Notes: generated by a model from the sequence alone, not told the origin. A stretch of DNA of 64,000 nt from Lepidodermella squamata (GCA_047495785.1 JBLDXI010000003.1:1550001-1614000); one strand, 5' to 3'. Shown: positions 35,232 to 45,867, numbered from the stretch's first letter. A program made the numbers and translations.

Positions 35232-37531
35232 TCAGCGTAATTTGAAGGCCTGGGCATAAATTACACAGAAAATGCTTGTCGAATGAAAAAGCAGTGCAAT
35301 AGACATCACCAAATTCTGTGACGATGGATAGTTAGCCACGCCTACGAGAACCAAAGTTGTGCCCAGGAAAGAAGTCACTGCAATAAAAGACGCTCGTCTA
35401 AATGGGTCCAAGTCCAATGTTTCTTTAGCCGAAATTAAAGACTTCGATGCGTTCCTCATAGAGTGGGAGAGACAGGCGCAGCTTAAGAGAATAATGCCAT
35501 GTAATCCCAATAAAATTCCAACCCACGCAGCATTGAACTTCGATGCGTAGGATGCTTCCTCAATCGTGAAGAAGGTATCAGTGATTTCATCATAATATTC
35601 AGAGACAACATGACGAAACAGCAAGATCGGATCGCTGATAAACCAAACAATCATGAAGATTGCGCTGAGAAGAGCCCAGAAAATAGTCGATAAGCAACTG
35701 ACATTGTCATGCTGCTTTCCTATGGAAATTGAGTGATGCAGTCTAATTGTACTAATCGCGGTGCTAAGCGTTCCAATCGCCGAATCATATTGGGTTTTTC
35801 CATTCACAATAATACGGACACGCTTACCCGGTTTTTCAATAATGGCTCGTCGCATTAAAAATAATTCGGCGAACAGGACTCCATGAACTAATGCAAGCCC
35901 GATTACAAGAAGACACATTCTAGCGCTGTGTATGTGAAAGTTTGCGGGGTTATCTTCTTTCTCGTCGATTATTCCAACAGCAAAACATGCCGATGAGAGC
36001 TCCAGGAGTACGCATCCGAATGCGATTATGAGTTTGGATTTTGGGTAACAAGATCGCCCCTTCAAAACAATAGTGCTCTTTAGAAGAAGAATCAAGCTGG
36101 CAAGTACTATCAAAGCCACACTTGTTCCTGAGTCAACATCTTTCGATAAGCGGACAAATTTCGCCATGTCACTGATATTCCTTACCAAGATTGGTGACTT
36201 AACAGGAAGTATCGTGTAGGAGCTCAGATTTGACACATCGTCTCCAGCTATTATTTTGCTGTGAGCCACTTGAAAATTATCGGCGGACCAAGTCATGACA
36301 TAATTCGGGTAGCTATCCATCTCAAGCCTGGACGAGAACTTCTCTAGACCGTTACGCAATCCGTAGAGAGAAGTAAGTCGAGCACTTTCGTTTGCTATTA
36401 AACCGACCTTCCTGGGATTAGTTGCGAAGTCTGATAAGGTCATGTTTTGCTTGGATAACATCATCTCAGTATTATTTAAAACCAGAACGGCTTGAAGAGC
36501 AACGTCATGGCAAGCAAGAAATCTTCCATTGTCAGATATGTTACGAAACGAATCGCCAGTATAATTCTCATAGAGCTGCTGGAGCCCGTCAAAATTGTAG
36601 CCAAGACTCGAAACAGCCGTACTTGGAAAGATGCCTTGCGACATTCCCATGTAAATGCCATACTTCGTCTGCTCTAGTATTATCGCTCGGGTGCAATTAG
36701 TCTTTTCATTGATTACTGATGGGAATGTGAGTGGGTCTCGAAAGGCCGGGGAATACGTTACAAACACGTATTTCGGCCCGGTTATCCCAAACCTGTAAGC
36801 AGCACAAAGGAATTCGGCATTGCTAAACCAACGGCCCAATGAGACTACAACTACTCGAACGTTGCTTCTCTTTAGGGAAATCATCATTTCATCGCTAATT
36901 TCAGTGTCGAAGGAATCGAACCACGGAATTTTGATGCCATTAAGTAAGCTACCCTCGTAGAAGGTTTTTGCGAGTTGGAAGTCAAGAGCGCGATTAGAAG
37001 TGATGAGACCAGCGTTTTGCCACTTTTGAACGTGCTTCACAAAGTAGAGCCAAGACATTGCTATGACCTTACCGGGGTTATTCAGTCGGTATAGATTCGG
37101 GAAGTCTTTTCGGTTTGCTTCGAAAACCGGGGAAGCGCATCCTGTTGTCAGAGATACCATATTCAGATGATGTAAGGTTGAGGCGTAAGGAACGCAGCCG
37201 ATCGACGTAGCTGGCCCAATTGTGATAGGAGCTTGTAGAAAGGTTTGCTTAGTTTCGAAGGATCGTGCATAATCGACGAGATGCTTCGGCGCCATATTCG
37301 AATTGGCAGTTTCGTCCCTGATATCGAGATGAATTCGGTGCTCCGGCAACATGTCTGATCTATTGTTAACTAGGTCGACGACAAACTGCAAACCAGCAGC
37401 GCAAGCCTTATCAGTACTCGGCTCCAAGCCCGTGTAAGAACCAGCGCCATAATGGAAATGGTTTCAGACTTATTGGCTTTGGAACCATTGAAACCAAGTA
37501 TGAAGAGCAAGGTGATAATTGCTCGAAACAT
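35232..37531 (-). pseudogene. GABA-B-like receptor E, one-base frameshift after the signal peptide
   Basis: Starts MFRAIITLLFILGFNGSKA (37531) and is open through SIMALV. There one base is missing relative to receptor G (CTGGTTCTTACACGG against CTTGTTTCTTATACGG), which throws the first frame into LTRAWS... and a stop. The remaining 731 codons (35232-37427) are fully open in the other frame. They carry the whole binding domain and 7TM domain (RMCLLVIGLALVHGVLF, WFISDPILLF, AWVGILLGLHGIILLSC) and end at AQAFKLR. With only one lesion, and otherwise well conserved, this may be a very young pseudogene or an assembly error. The GGCGGAAGT upstream block is kept at 37634. Confidence 0.85.
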
Positions 37532-37633
37532 GTTCGTTGATGATGTGAATTTCAAACAGAATGTTTTTGTTCAGAGGGCAAGGTGTTTGGTACTGTGGCG
37601 TATGTTTCTGATTGCCTTTGATATGCATGCGCC

Positions 37634-37642
37634 GGCGGAAGT
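37634..37642. promoter_or_regulatory. Shared GGCGGAAGT element upstream of receptor E
   Basis: Lies 103 bp before the start codon, in the block GCGCCGGCGGAAGTAAACTA followed by CAAACCTTAATGGTGTTC. Matches the blocks of receptors D and G. Confidence 0.45.
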
Positions 37643-38665
37643 AAACTACAAACCTTAATGGTGTTCAGCCGCATGTTTTCCGTTCTTCGCGTTCTTCGTG
37701 CTAACCCTGTCATTGCATATTAATAAGCAGAATCTAAATTTTTTCAATCGGGTTCAGGTTCTAACGGATCAAATGACAAGTGGGGGCAAGATACATTTTT
37801 CAGACATTAAGACCAAATATTCTATTATCTTGTCTATTTGCAACTTGAGATGAAACTAGGGGAGGTGGCAGTCTTCCGTTTTGATGGCGCTTAGAGATAC
37901 TATTATGGTCTTTTCATTTTGAGCTTAGCACGTGACGTCGCAGTGACATCGGATGGAACAGAAGGACGAGCGGAATCACCGGAAACTATTACCACAACTT
38001 GTCGTGTTTTTTTCAGCCACCGAGTGGCGATGATAGATTATTGCGGGGTGGATGGCTGTCTGGCGTCCGTGCTTATACGTACAAATTTTACTTCATTCCT
38101 TCCCTTAAACCTTAAGCATTAGTTTATCGCTATCGTATGCTTGCTGGAAAATAACCACACGCTATAAGTATCGATGTTTTTATCAGGCTTAAATTGTCGA
38201 GCCTAACCTCGAAAGGAAACCTCGTGCAATACGAAACGTATCGAGATGCAGCTCGTCATTTGACCAGCCATCATATGATGCAAGAAAAGCCATGTGAGTG
38301 GCGCTAATTGACATGGTCCAGCTCAGCTTAGATGCTCTTAAGATGTTGCATTGCTCAGAAATAAACTCAAATTTAATTTGGTACCTTTTCTTTGAGCGCG
38401 TCGCATATGGAGGGAAGATTGAAGTCGAATTTCGATTTTTCGGTAATGCTATGAACCTCACGGCGAATGGATTTTTTAACTAAACGCCTTTTCCGAAAAT
38501 CATGATATGCCAAATTATATTTTAATTCATTATCATTTCATGTAAGTTAAAGACTTACATTTAGTACCCACAACTAAACGAAGAGCCAAATAATAATTAC
38601 GAATCAATTAAATCACTACTGATAGCAGTCTGAGAATAGGATCCTTCAGTAAAAACCCGCTTTAT
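37643..38665. other. Spacer between receptors E and F
   Basis: No gene recognised. A 90-codon minus-strand frame (38189-38461) has no supporting feature. Confidence 0.45.
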
Positions 38666-40963
38666 CTATCGACGTTTGAAAAGCTGCACATGGGTCGCGC
38701 AGAATATGCCTGTCGAGTAGAAAATTACAGCAATCGACACTGCCAAATTTTGTGAGGTGGGGTAGTTGCCAACGCCGATTAGAATCATGATCGCGCCAAA
38801 GAATAAAGTCACCGCTGTAGCAGCAGCTCTCCTCAACGGATCAAGGTCAGATATTTCGTTTGATGCAGGAATGAACTTGGTTACAGACCTCAGCGAGTAA
38901 GCCATTAGAGCACAAAATACAAGGATTATCGCGTGACTTCCAGCTAGGATGCTCAACCAAATCGAGCCGAATTTCCACGTAAAAGCCGCCTCTTCAACCG
39001 AGTAATAAGTATCACCGTGTTCATCGTAAAGCTCTGAAACAACTTGCGGGTACAATTGCATAGGATCGTTAAGGAACCATACAATCAGAATTGCCGCGTT
39101 TACAAAGGACGAAACAAATGTTGCGTTGCAGCTCAATCTCTCATGCCGTCTAGCTTCGGTAGGCGAGTAAACTACCCTGTTCTTGCGAATGGACCCAGCA
39201 CCAAAATATCTTGAATCGTATGCAACGTTATTTTTCACCCTATAGCCCACTTTTCCGAGTAACGCTCTACGAAACAAGAAAAGCCTGCAGAATAGCATTC
39301 CATGAACCAACGTAAGCCCGATGGCAAGCAGACAAATCTTGGCTTTGCAAATTTCGAAATTTGCTCGGCTTGATCTGTTATCCTCGTCGATCAAACCAAC
39401 AGCGGAGCATGCAGAAGAGAATAGAAGAACGACGCAGCCGATAGCTACTACAGCTCTGCTCCTTGAGTACTTTGATCGCAAAATAATCCTCAATAAAATT
39501 ATGCACCAACTTATCGCTATCAGACTGAGAGTTACAAGTATAGCAACAGTTGCGCCTGAATCGACATCTTTCGACATGCGAGAAAACTTCGCCATATCAC
39601 TGAAATTCCGATTTACTAACAAATAAGTCGAATTCACACCTTGAATTGAGTAAAAGCTCAGGTTCGCAATGTCTTCACCTGCTATAATTTTGAAGCGATT
39701 AACCAAGTTATTAGCGGACCATGTCATTATGTAGTTAGGGTATGAATCCATCTCTAATCTGGAGGAAAATTTCTCCAGACCATTCCGTAAACCGAAAAAT
39801 GAAGTAAAAGCAACGCTTTGATTGGCCAATAATGCCACCCTCTTCGGGTTCGTGGCGAAATCTGATAGCGTCATATTTTGATTTGACAGCACCGATTCTG
39901 TGTTATTCAGAGCAATAACAGCTTTCAGAACGATGTCATGGCAACCATGTCGCTTTGGGTAATCAGTTAAGTTACGAATCTTGGACCCAGTATATGTATC
40001 AAACATTCGCTCGAACTCCTCAAAGTTGTAGCCCAGCGTTGTTTTAGTGGAAGTTGGTACAGTATCTTGAGGCAATCCGATATAGATTCCGTACTTCATC
40101 TGTTCGATTATAACATCTCTGGTGCAGTAAGTCTTAGCATTGAGAGTAACCGGTAATGTCATTGGATCTCTGTAAGCTTGGGAATACGTTACGATGACGT
40201 ATTTAGGTGAAGTGATTCCGAACCGGGTAGCAGCACAAAGAAATTCGACATAAGAGAACCAGCGGCCGACGGCAACGACAACAACTCGAACGTTGCTCCT
40301 CTTTAGGGAAATCATCATTTCATCACTTATTTCGGTGTCGAAAGAATCAAACCACCGAACTTTGATGCCATTAAGTAAGCTACCCTCGTAGAAGGTTTTC
40401 GCAAGTTGGAAGTCTAGGGCGCGGGTAGAAGTGATGAGACCAGCGTTTTGCCACTTTTGGACATATTTCAAAAAGAAAAGCCACGACATTGCTAAGACAT
40501 TGCCTGGGTAAGTCATGCGGTATATGTTCGGAAAGTCTTTTCGATTCGTTTCAAAGACTGGGGATCCGCATCCCGTTGTCAGTGATACCATGTTAAGGTG
40601 AACCAATGTCGAGGCGTAAGGTATGCATGAAACCGATGAAGTTGGACCTATTGTAACAGGAGATTGGAGAAGGGATGAATTAGTGCTTTCAAACGACCGA
40701 ACGTAGTTGAAGAGATGGCGAGTCGCGTAATTTGAGTTGGTACCTTCATCCTTCAAATCCAGCTGTATGCGATAGCCAGGCAAGATGTCAGGCCTTTCGT
40801 TTGCCAAATCGATGACAAATTTCATCGCAGCAGCGCAACTTCGACCATCATCTGGTTCGAACCCGGTAAATGGCACCGAAGCCAAAAGTGAGATCGTTTT
40901 AGACTTAGATTCCAAGCAGCTGCTGACAGTGATTGCCAATGCAAGTACGATAAACCTTATCAT
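38666..40963 (-). CDS. GABA-B-like class C GPCR, receptor F (intact)
   Basis: Uninterrupted frame of 765 residues from MIRFIVLALAITVSSC; an in-frame ATG at 41011 would add 16 polar residues and spoil the signal peptide. The Venus flytrap domain carries SCIPYASTLVHLN, TTGCGSPVFETNRKDFPN and the well-kept central block DSFDTEISDEMMISLKRS. The 7TM domain has ICLLAIGLTLVHGMLF, WFLNDP and IWLSILAGSHAIILVFC. It ends THVQLFKRR directly after TM7. It belongs to the A/B subtype by its FTGFEPDDGR start and the YYSVEEA loop. It has Cys residues near TM3 (EICKAKIC) but none in ECL2, so the canonical disulphide cannot form. It lacks the GGCGGAAGT upstream block of the D/E/G group. Confidence 0.88.
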   Translation of the reverse strand: MIRFIVLALAITVSSCLESKSKTISLLASVPFTGFEPDDGRSCAAAMKFVIDLANERPDILPGYRIQLDLKDEGTNSNYATRHLFNYVRSFESTNSSLLQSPVTIGPTSSVSCIPYASTLVHLNMVSLTTGCGSPVFETNRKDFPNIYRMTYPGNVLAMSWLFFLKYVQKWQNAGLITSTRALDFQLAKTFYEGSLLNGIKVRWFDSFDTEISDEMMISLKRSNVRVVVVAVGRWFSYVEFLCAATRFGITSPKYVIVTYSQAYRDPMTLPVTLNAKTYCTRDVIIEQMKYGIYIGLPQDTVPTSTKTTLGYNFEEFERMFDTYTGSKIRNLTDYPKRHGCHDIVLKAVIALNNTESVLSNQNMTLSDFATNPKRVALLANQSVAFTSFFGLRNGLEKFSSRLEMDSYPNYIMTWSANNLVNRFKIIAGEDIANLSFYSIQGVNSTYLLVNRNFSDMAKFSRMSKDVDSGATVAILVTLSLIAISWCIILLRIILRSKYSRSRAVVAIGCVVLLFSSACSAVGLIDEDNRSSRANFEICKAKICLLAIGLTLVHGMLFCRLFLFRRALLGKVGYRVKNNVAYDSRYFGAGSIRKNRVVYSPTEARRHERLSCNATFVSSFVNAAILIVWFLNDPMQLYPQVVSELYDEHGDTYYSVEEAAFTWKFGSIWLSILAGSHAIILVFCALMAYSLRSVTKFIPASNEISDLDPLRRAAATAVTLFFGAIMILIGVGNYPTSQNLAVSIAVIFYSTGIFCATHVQLFKRR

Positions 40964-41594
40964 TAGGTGTAGGTGTTTTTCTTTGTCTCTTTTGATTGAT
41001 TGAATTATCATGATGCAAAATGCGCGCTTAGAACTGATTCATTACTTAAAAAATCGGAATTTCGCCGTGTACTACGGGGGTCAAGGTCTTCATCTAAAAC
41101 ATGTCCTTGTTCTGCAATTTCTGAAAACAACTGCGCAGCTAATGCACTTCCCGCTTTATCGCTCAAGTCCTGTGGACATCGATTGTCTAGAGGTAGGGGA
41201 TACGCCTACAGCCGCGACATTCTCGATGATCACAGTTTCTTGAGCTACAAACGTGTTGGGCGATGACGCTTGTAGAGTTCAAGTGATATCAAGTGAGTGT
41301 GGATCAATACTCTTCCCTTTATGGTTGAACTCGGCTGCATTGACGAAGATAATGCGAGATTAAACCAAAGATTCACACTACTGCAATCTTACTGAGCAGT
41401 ACGATTGTTGGGATATCGCCTCCTTTTGGCTGATGGATTATTAAAGTAGTTACCAGCAATTACTGCAATCGAAAAGAAATAATGGTGCCACTAATTTAGC
41501 TTATTTTCAATATTTACAGATATCTACGATCTACGATTTGCAGGCTTAGGTGTTCCCTGATTTCCATTTCAATAAATTATCGATAATATCGGGC

Positions 41595-41613
41595 GGCTCA
41601 GTAAACAGAAGAT
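41595..41613 (+). pseudogene. Fragment of tRNA-Thr
   Basis: GGCTCAG fused directly to TAAACAGAAGATC, i.e. the 5' acceptor strand joined to the anticodon 3' half of the Thr-CGT gene. It lies in the spacer upstream of receptor F, next to the exon relic. Very short, so tentative. Confidence 0.35.
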
Positions 41614-41637
41614 CCTGTTGCCATGATCATTCTTGCA

Positions 41638-41861
41638 AGGTTGATTCGAGCAGTAGTTGGATGAAGCTTAGCTTCTCCAGGCTTTGCGATGTTGTCTGTG
41701 TTGTTCTGAGCCTGATTGCTTTCCTCGGCTTTCATGCCTTTATGGGCGGCTTTATTCATTTCTAAAAATTTGACAGCTAGATATAACCTAGAATGTTGTG
41801 ACGTGCGACATGATGTAGTCGACAGCTTTCAACGCTCCTATAATTCCTGAAACATGGAGAC
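41638..41861 (-). pseudogene. Relic copy of the orphan membrane-protein exon
   Basis: Same exon as 6442-6644, including the acceptor (TTCTTCAG before 41861). An insertion of about 10 bases after the SHVTTF position introduces a stop, and the terminal stop codon is changed (CGA for TGA). The hydrophilic tail (KAEESNQAQNNTDNIAKPGE) is still readable. No companion exons nearby. Confidence 0.45.
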
Positions 41862-42026
41862 CTGAAGAACATGCTCTGAATAAAACCAGTTCACTTGTTA
41901 CTTCACATTATTCTTTTACGCAGGTTTCCAGGCCAGGAAAAACCCAAGTAATAACTTGAATGCTTGAATGATTTGGAATGCTAATTTCTTTTCTTTTTAG
42001 TCATTCGGATTTTGCTAGAATCAATC

Positions 42027-42098
42027 GGCTCAGTAGCTTAGTGGTAGAGCGTCTGTCTCGTAAACAGAAGATCGCGGGTTCAATTCCCGCCTGGGCCT
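42027..42098 (+). tRNA. tRNA-Thr(CGT)
   Basis: 72-bp complete cloverleaf: acceptor GGCTCAG/CTGGGCC, A-box TAGCTTAGTGGTAGAGC, anticodon stem TCTGT/ACAGA with loop CTCGTAA (anticodon CGT), and T-arm GCGGGTTCAATTCCCGC. It is intact, unlike the copies at 22.7, 45.7 and 51.3 kb. Confidence 0.93.
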
Positions 42099-42184
42099 AT
42101 CGATGAATTATTTTTGAGCGATAACACACAGTTCGCTAAAATTAAAAAAGATACTGAAATTTTTTCTGAGATAAAAGCATAGCT

Positions 42185-42255
42185 TGCATCGGCCGGGAAT
42201 CGAACCCGGGCCTCCCGCGTGGCAGGCGAGAATTCTACCACTGAACCACCGATGC
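42185..42255 (-). tRNA. tRNA-Gly(GCC)
   Basis: 71 bp, identical to the copy at 22884-22954, in opposite orientation to its Thr and Gln neighbours. Confidence 0.93.
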
Positions 42256-42415
42256 CCTGCTTGTACATAATCTTGGCAAAGCGAGCGTGTTTAGTGACCA
42301 CATGCGTGAGATTAAAAAGCCAACGGCGCTGAGTAGGTAAACATTTACCTTTTCACTTATAAAAGATGCGTATGTGCGGTGTTATAATGGTTATGCCATA
42401 TTAATAACACGTGTC

Positions 42416-42487
42416 GGTTCCATGGTGTAGCGGTTAGCACTCTGGACTCTGAATCCAGCGACTCGAGTTCGATTCTCGATGGGACCT
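42416..42487 (+). tRNA. tRNA-Gln(CTG)
   Basis: 72 bp, identical to the copy at 23161-23232. The spacer between Gly and Gln in this trio differs from that in the other trios. Confidence 0.93.
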
Positions 42488-42819
42488 GAACTTTTTATTG
42501 TTATTTTACCGATTTATTTTGCTGATATTAATTTCGGGAGCTATTTCTTTTGAATTGCGAATACATAGTTTTGTTTTGAATCAGCTTCTGAACAATAATC
42601 TGAACACGGAACAATAATGACCTTCGAAAATGTAGAATTTCGCCAATACTTTCTGTCGCTAGAAGATACTACTCCGAATTTGGCAGTGAATACGCCACAA
42701 ATTGAGCGAGTGAACTAAAACTATGACCGACAACACTTTACGCCTGTTATTCCACGCAACGGCTAATTGGACATGCTCGGAATGAAAAGTTGTGCAACAC
42801 TTTGAGAGCTGCCAAAGCT

Positions 42820-45102
42820 TCAACGTAATTTGAAGGCTTGAGCATAAACCACACAGAAAATGCTCGTCGAGTGGAATAGCAGTGCGATAGATGTTACCAA
42901 ATTCTGTGATGATGGATAGTTTGCCATGCCCAAGAGAATCAAGGTTGTGCCAAAGACAGAAGTCACTGCGATAAATGACGCTCGTCTAAATGGGTCCAAG
43001 TCCAATGTTTCTTTAGCCGAAATTAACGACTTCGATGCATTCCTCAGAGAGTAGGATAGACAGGCGCAGCTGATGACAATAATGCCATGACATCCCAATG
43101 AGATTCCAATCCACGCAGAATTGAACTTCGATGCGTAGGACACTTCCTCAACTGTGAAAAAAGTATCAGTGATTTCATCGTAATATTGAGAGACAACATG
43201 ACGAAACAGCAACACTGGATCACTGACAAACCAAAAAACCATGAAGATTGCGCTGAGAAGAGCCCAGAAAATAGTCGTTAAACAGCTGATATTTTCATGG
43301 CGCACTCCTGGAGAAAATGAGCGAGTGCTGTTCGCCTTGCTAACAGTTCTAATGGCCGAATCATACTGGCTATTTCCATTCACAATAATCCTGACACGCT
43401 TACCCAGTTGTTCAAAAATAGCTCTTCGCATCAAAAATAATTCTGCGACCAAGATGCCATGAACTAACGCTAGTCCGATTACAAGAAGACAAAGTCTAGC
43501 TCTATGTATGTGAAAATTTGCGAGGCTGTCTTCTCTCTCGTCGATTATTCCAATAGCGAAACATGCAGAAGAGAACTCTAATAATACGCATCCAAATGCG
43601 ATGATGAGTTTGGATTTAGAGCAAATAGATCGCCCCTTGATAACAAGGGTGCTCTTTAGAAGAAGAATCAAGCTGGCAAGTACTATCAAAGCCACACTGG
43701 CGCCAAAGTCAACATCTTTCGATATTCGGACAAATTTCGCCATGTCACTGATATTCCTCAAATAAATGGGCGACCTGACTGGGAATATTGAGTATGAGCT
43801 CAGATTCGAAATATCGTCCCCAGCTATTATTTTGTTACGAGTCACCTGAAGCTCATCGGCGGACCAAGTCACGAAATAATTCGGGTAGTTATCCATCTCA
43901 AGCCTGGAAGAAAACCTCTCCAGACCGTTACGCAATCCGTAGAAAGTAGTAAGCCGTGCACTTTCGTTAGCTATCAAACCAACCTTTCTGGGGTTTTTTG
44001 CGAAATCCGATAGAGTCATGTTTTGCTCCGACAATCTCGATTCAGTGTTGTTTAGAACAAGAACAGCTTGAAGAGCAACGTCATGGCAACCAAGAAACCT
44101 TCCACTGTCGCCTAAGTTACTAAACGAATCGCCAGCATATTTCTCATAGAGCTGCACAGCACCCTCAAAGTTGTAGCCAAGACTTGAGAGAGACGAGCTT
44201 GGAAAGATGTCTTGAGTTGTTCCAATGTAAACTCCATACTTCGTCTGTTCGATAATCATGGCTCGGGTGCAATTGGTCTTGGCGTTGATTACTGATGGAA
44301 ATGAGAGCGGGTCTCGAAATGCGGCGGAAAAGGTTACAAAGACGTATTTCGGCCCAGTGATTCCGAACCTGTAAGCTGCACAAAGGAATTCGACATTGTT
44401 GAACCAACGACCCAATGAGACCACAACAACTCGAACGTTGCTTCTCTTGAGTGAGATCATCATATCATCACTAACTTCAGTGTCGAAGGAATCGAACCAC
44501 GGAATTTTAATCCCGTTCGACAAGCTCCCTTCGTAAAAGGTTTTTGCGAGTTGGAAGTCAAGTGCGCGAGTTGAAGTGATGAGACCAGCGTTTTTCCATT
44601 TTTGAACGTGCTTAACATAGTAGAGCCACGTCAAAGCTATGACTTTGCCAGGGTTATTCAGCCGGTATAGATTCGGGAAGTCTTTTCGATTCGCTTCGAA
44701 AACCGGGGAAACGCATCCCGCTGTTAGCGAGACCATATTCAGGTGATGTACGGTTTTGGCGTAAGGAAGGCAGCCGGTTGATGTAGCTGGCCCAATTGTG
44801 ATTGGAGCTTGCAGAAGGGTTTGCTTAGTTTCGAAAGATCGTGCATAATCAACGAGATGCTTCGGTGCCATATTCGAGTTGGCAGTTTCGTCCCTGATGT
44901 CGAGATGAATTCGGTGTTTTGGCAAGATGTCTGATCTATTGTTAACCAAGTTAACAACAAACTGCAAACCAGCAGCGCAAGCTTTGTCAGTGCTTGGCTC
45001 TAACCCCGTATAAGAAACAAGTGCCATAATGGAAATGGTTTCGGATTTATTGGCTTTGGAAACATTGAATCCAAGTATTAAGAGCACAATTGTTCGAAAC
45101 AT
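42820..45102 (-). CDS. GABA-B-like class C GPCR, receptor G (intact)
   Basis: 760 residues from MFRTIVLLILGFNVSKA; the frame opens 15 codons earlier, but this ATG gives the clean signal peptide and aligns with D and E. The binding domain carries TGCLPYAKTVHHLN, TAGCVSPVFEANRKDFPN and DSFDTEVSDDMMISLKRS. The 7TM domain has RLCLLVIGLALVHGILV, WFVSDPVLLF and AWIGISLGCHGIIVISC. It ends VYAQAFKLR with no tail. It is the closest relative of E and shows what E would be without its frameshift. An extra Cys and several changed residues in the upper lobe may mark ligand-specificity drift. The upstream block is at 45206. Confidence 0.88.
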   Translation of the reverse strand: MFRTIVLLILGFNVSKANKSETISIMALVSYTGLEPSTDKACAAGLQFVVNLVNNRSDILPKHRIHLDIRDETANSNMAPKHLVDYARSFETKQTLLQAPITIGPATSTGCLPYAKTVHHLNMVSLTAGCVSPVFEANRKDFPNLYRLNNPGKVIALTWLYYVKHVQKWKNAGLITSTRALDFQLAKTFYEGSLSNGIKIPWFDSFDTEVSDDMMISLKRSNVRVVVVSLGRWFNNVEFLCAAYRFGITGPKYVFVTFSAAFRDPLSFPSVINAKTNCTRAMIIEQTKYGVYIGTTQDIFPSSSLSSLGYNFEGAVQLYEKYAGDSFSNLGDSGRFLGCHDVALQAVLVLNNTESRLSEQNMTLSDFAKNPRKVGLIANESARLTTFYGLRNGLERFSSRLEMDNYPNYFVTWSADELQVTRNKIIAGDDISNLSSYSIFPVRSPIYLRNISDMAKFVRISKDVDFGASVALIVLASLILLLKSTLVIKGRSICSKSKLIIAFGCVLLEFSSACFAIGIIDEREDSLANFHIHRARLCLLVIGLALVHGILVAELFLMRRAIFEQLGKRVRIIVNGNSQYDSAIRTVSKANSTRSFSPGVRHENISCLTTIFWALLSAIFMVFWFVSDPVLLFRHVVSQYYDEITDTFFTVEEVSYASKFNSAWIGISLGCHGIIVISCACLSYSLRNASKSLISAKETLDLDPFRRASFIAVTSVFGTTLILLGMANYPSSQNLVTSIALLFHSTSIFCVVYAQAFKLR

Positions 45103-45205
45103 GTTTGTTTCTGATGCGATTGTCATAGACAGAATGTTTTTGATCACAGATTAACGTGTTTGTAACTTGGCTTCTTGTTTCTTTGCATTATTTGAAAAGT
45201 ATGCT

Positions 45206-45214
45206 GGCGGAAGT
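45206..45214. promoter_or_regulatory. Shared GGCGGAAGT element upstream of receptor G
   Basis: Lies 104 bp before the start codon in AGTATGCTGGCGGAAGTCAA followed by ATACAAACTTTAAAAGGGTT. Same block as D and E. Confidence 0.45.
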
Positions 45215-45649
45215 CAAATACAAACTTTAAAAGGGTTCGCGTCATTCCGACAAATGTCAGATTTGAACAATGAACGGCGTTCTGATGTCTGTGTTTTTTC
45301 TTTATTTCAATAAACCCGACGCGTGAAATAGGAAACGCGCAACGAGATGCTGCTTGTCCAAGACAGGTCTCGAATCTCCATCATGCCCCATGCACACTCG
45401 GTTGGCCTATTCCTTAATATGTGTTATTGTTATTTGCGCTAGTTTCTGTAACGCGTAGCTGCAAGCTGCATAATAATATTGTCGACAAATTTCGAAATTC
45501 CTCTTGAAACTAACAAATAAATTCGCATAGCTATATTGAGCTCCGATCGATCTTTGCTACTACATCCATCTATTTGATATCTACATTTTGCAAGTCTCAT
45601 AATTTAAATGACCGTTGATAAGTTAAATAAAATACCGATTATATCCATC

Positions 45650-45707
45650 GGCTCAGTAGCTTAGTGGTAGAGCGTCTGTCTCGCGGGGTCAATTCCCGCC
45701 TGGGCCT
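45650..45707 (+). pseudogene. tRNA-Thr pseudogene, anticodon arm deleted
   Basis: GTCTGTCTCG is joined directly to CGGGGTCAATTCCCGC. Relative to the intact gene 14 bases of the anticodon arm and variable loop are missing. Acceptor, D-arm and T-arm remain. Confidence 0.88.
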
Positions 45708-45796
45708 AGCGATGATGATTCATTTTTTAGCGCAATGAGATGCATGTTCTCGCTATTTAAATAAAATAAAATTGCTATTGAAATAAAAACGTAGCT

Positions 45797-45867
45797 TGCA
45801 TCGGCCGGGAATCGAACCCGGGCCTCCCGCGTGGCAGGCGAGAATTCTACCACTGAACCACCGATGC
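45797..45867 (-). tRNA. tRNA-Gly(GCC)
   Basis: 71 bp, identical to the other three copies. It is the only member of this trio still intact. Confidence 0.93.

Noticed and set aside
784-41011. Direct ligand-receptor pairing between the peptide precursors and the GABA-B-like receptors
   Set aside because: Proximity in the genome is not evidence of pairing in animals, and the receptors' binding domain resembles amino-acid-type pockets. Kept only as a hypothesis.
41550-41765. Plus-strand frame with a signal-peptide-like segment (LCDVVCVVLSLIAFLGFHAF)
   Set aside because: The minus strand of the same DNA carries a splice acceptor and a frame shared with 6.4 kb that is disrupted only by clear lesions. 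The hydrophobic plus-strand reading is its complement.
42080-42301. Minus-strand frame repeated near several tRNA clusters (GIGGSVVEFSPATREARVRF)
   Set aside because: It is a translation of the tRNA-Gly gene itself; recurrence reflects the repeated tRNA, not a protein family.
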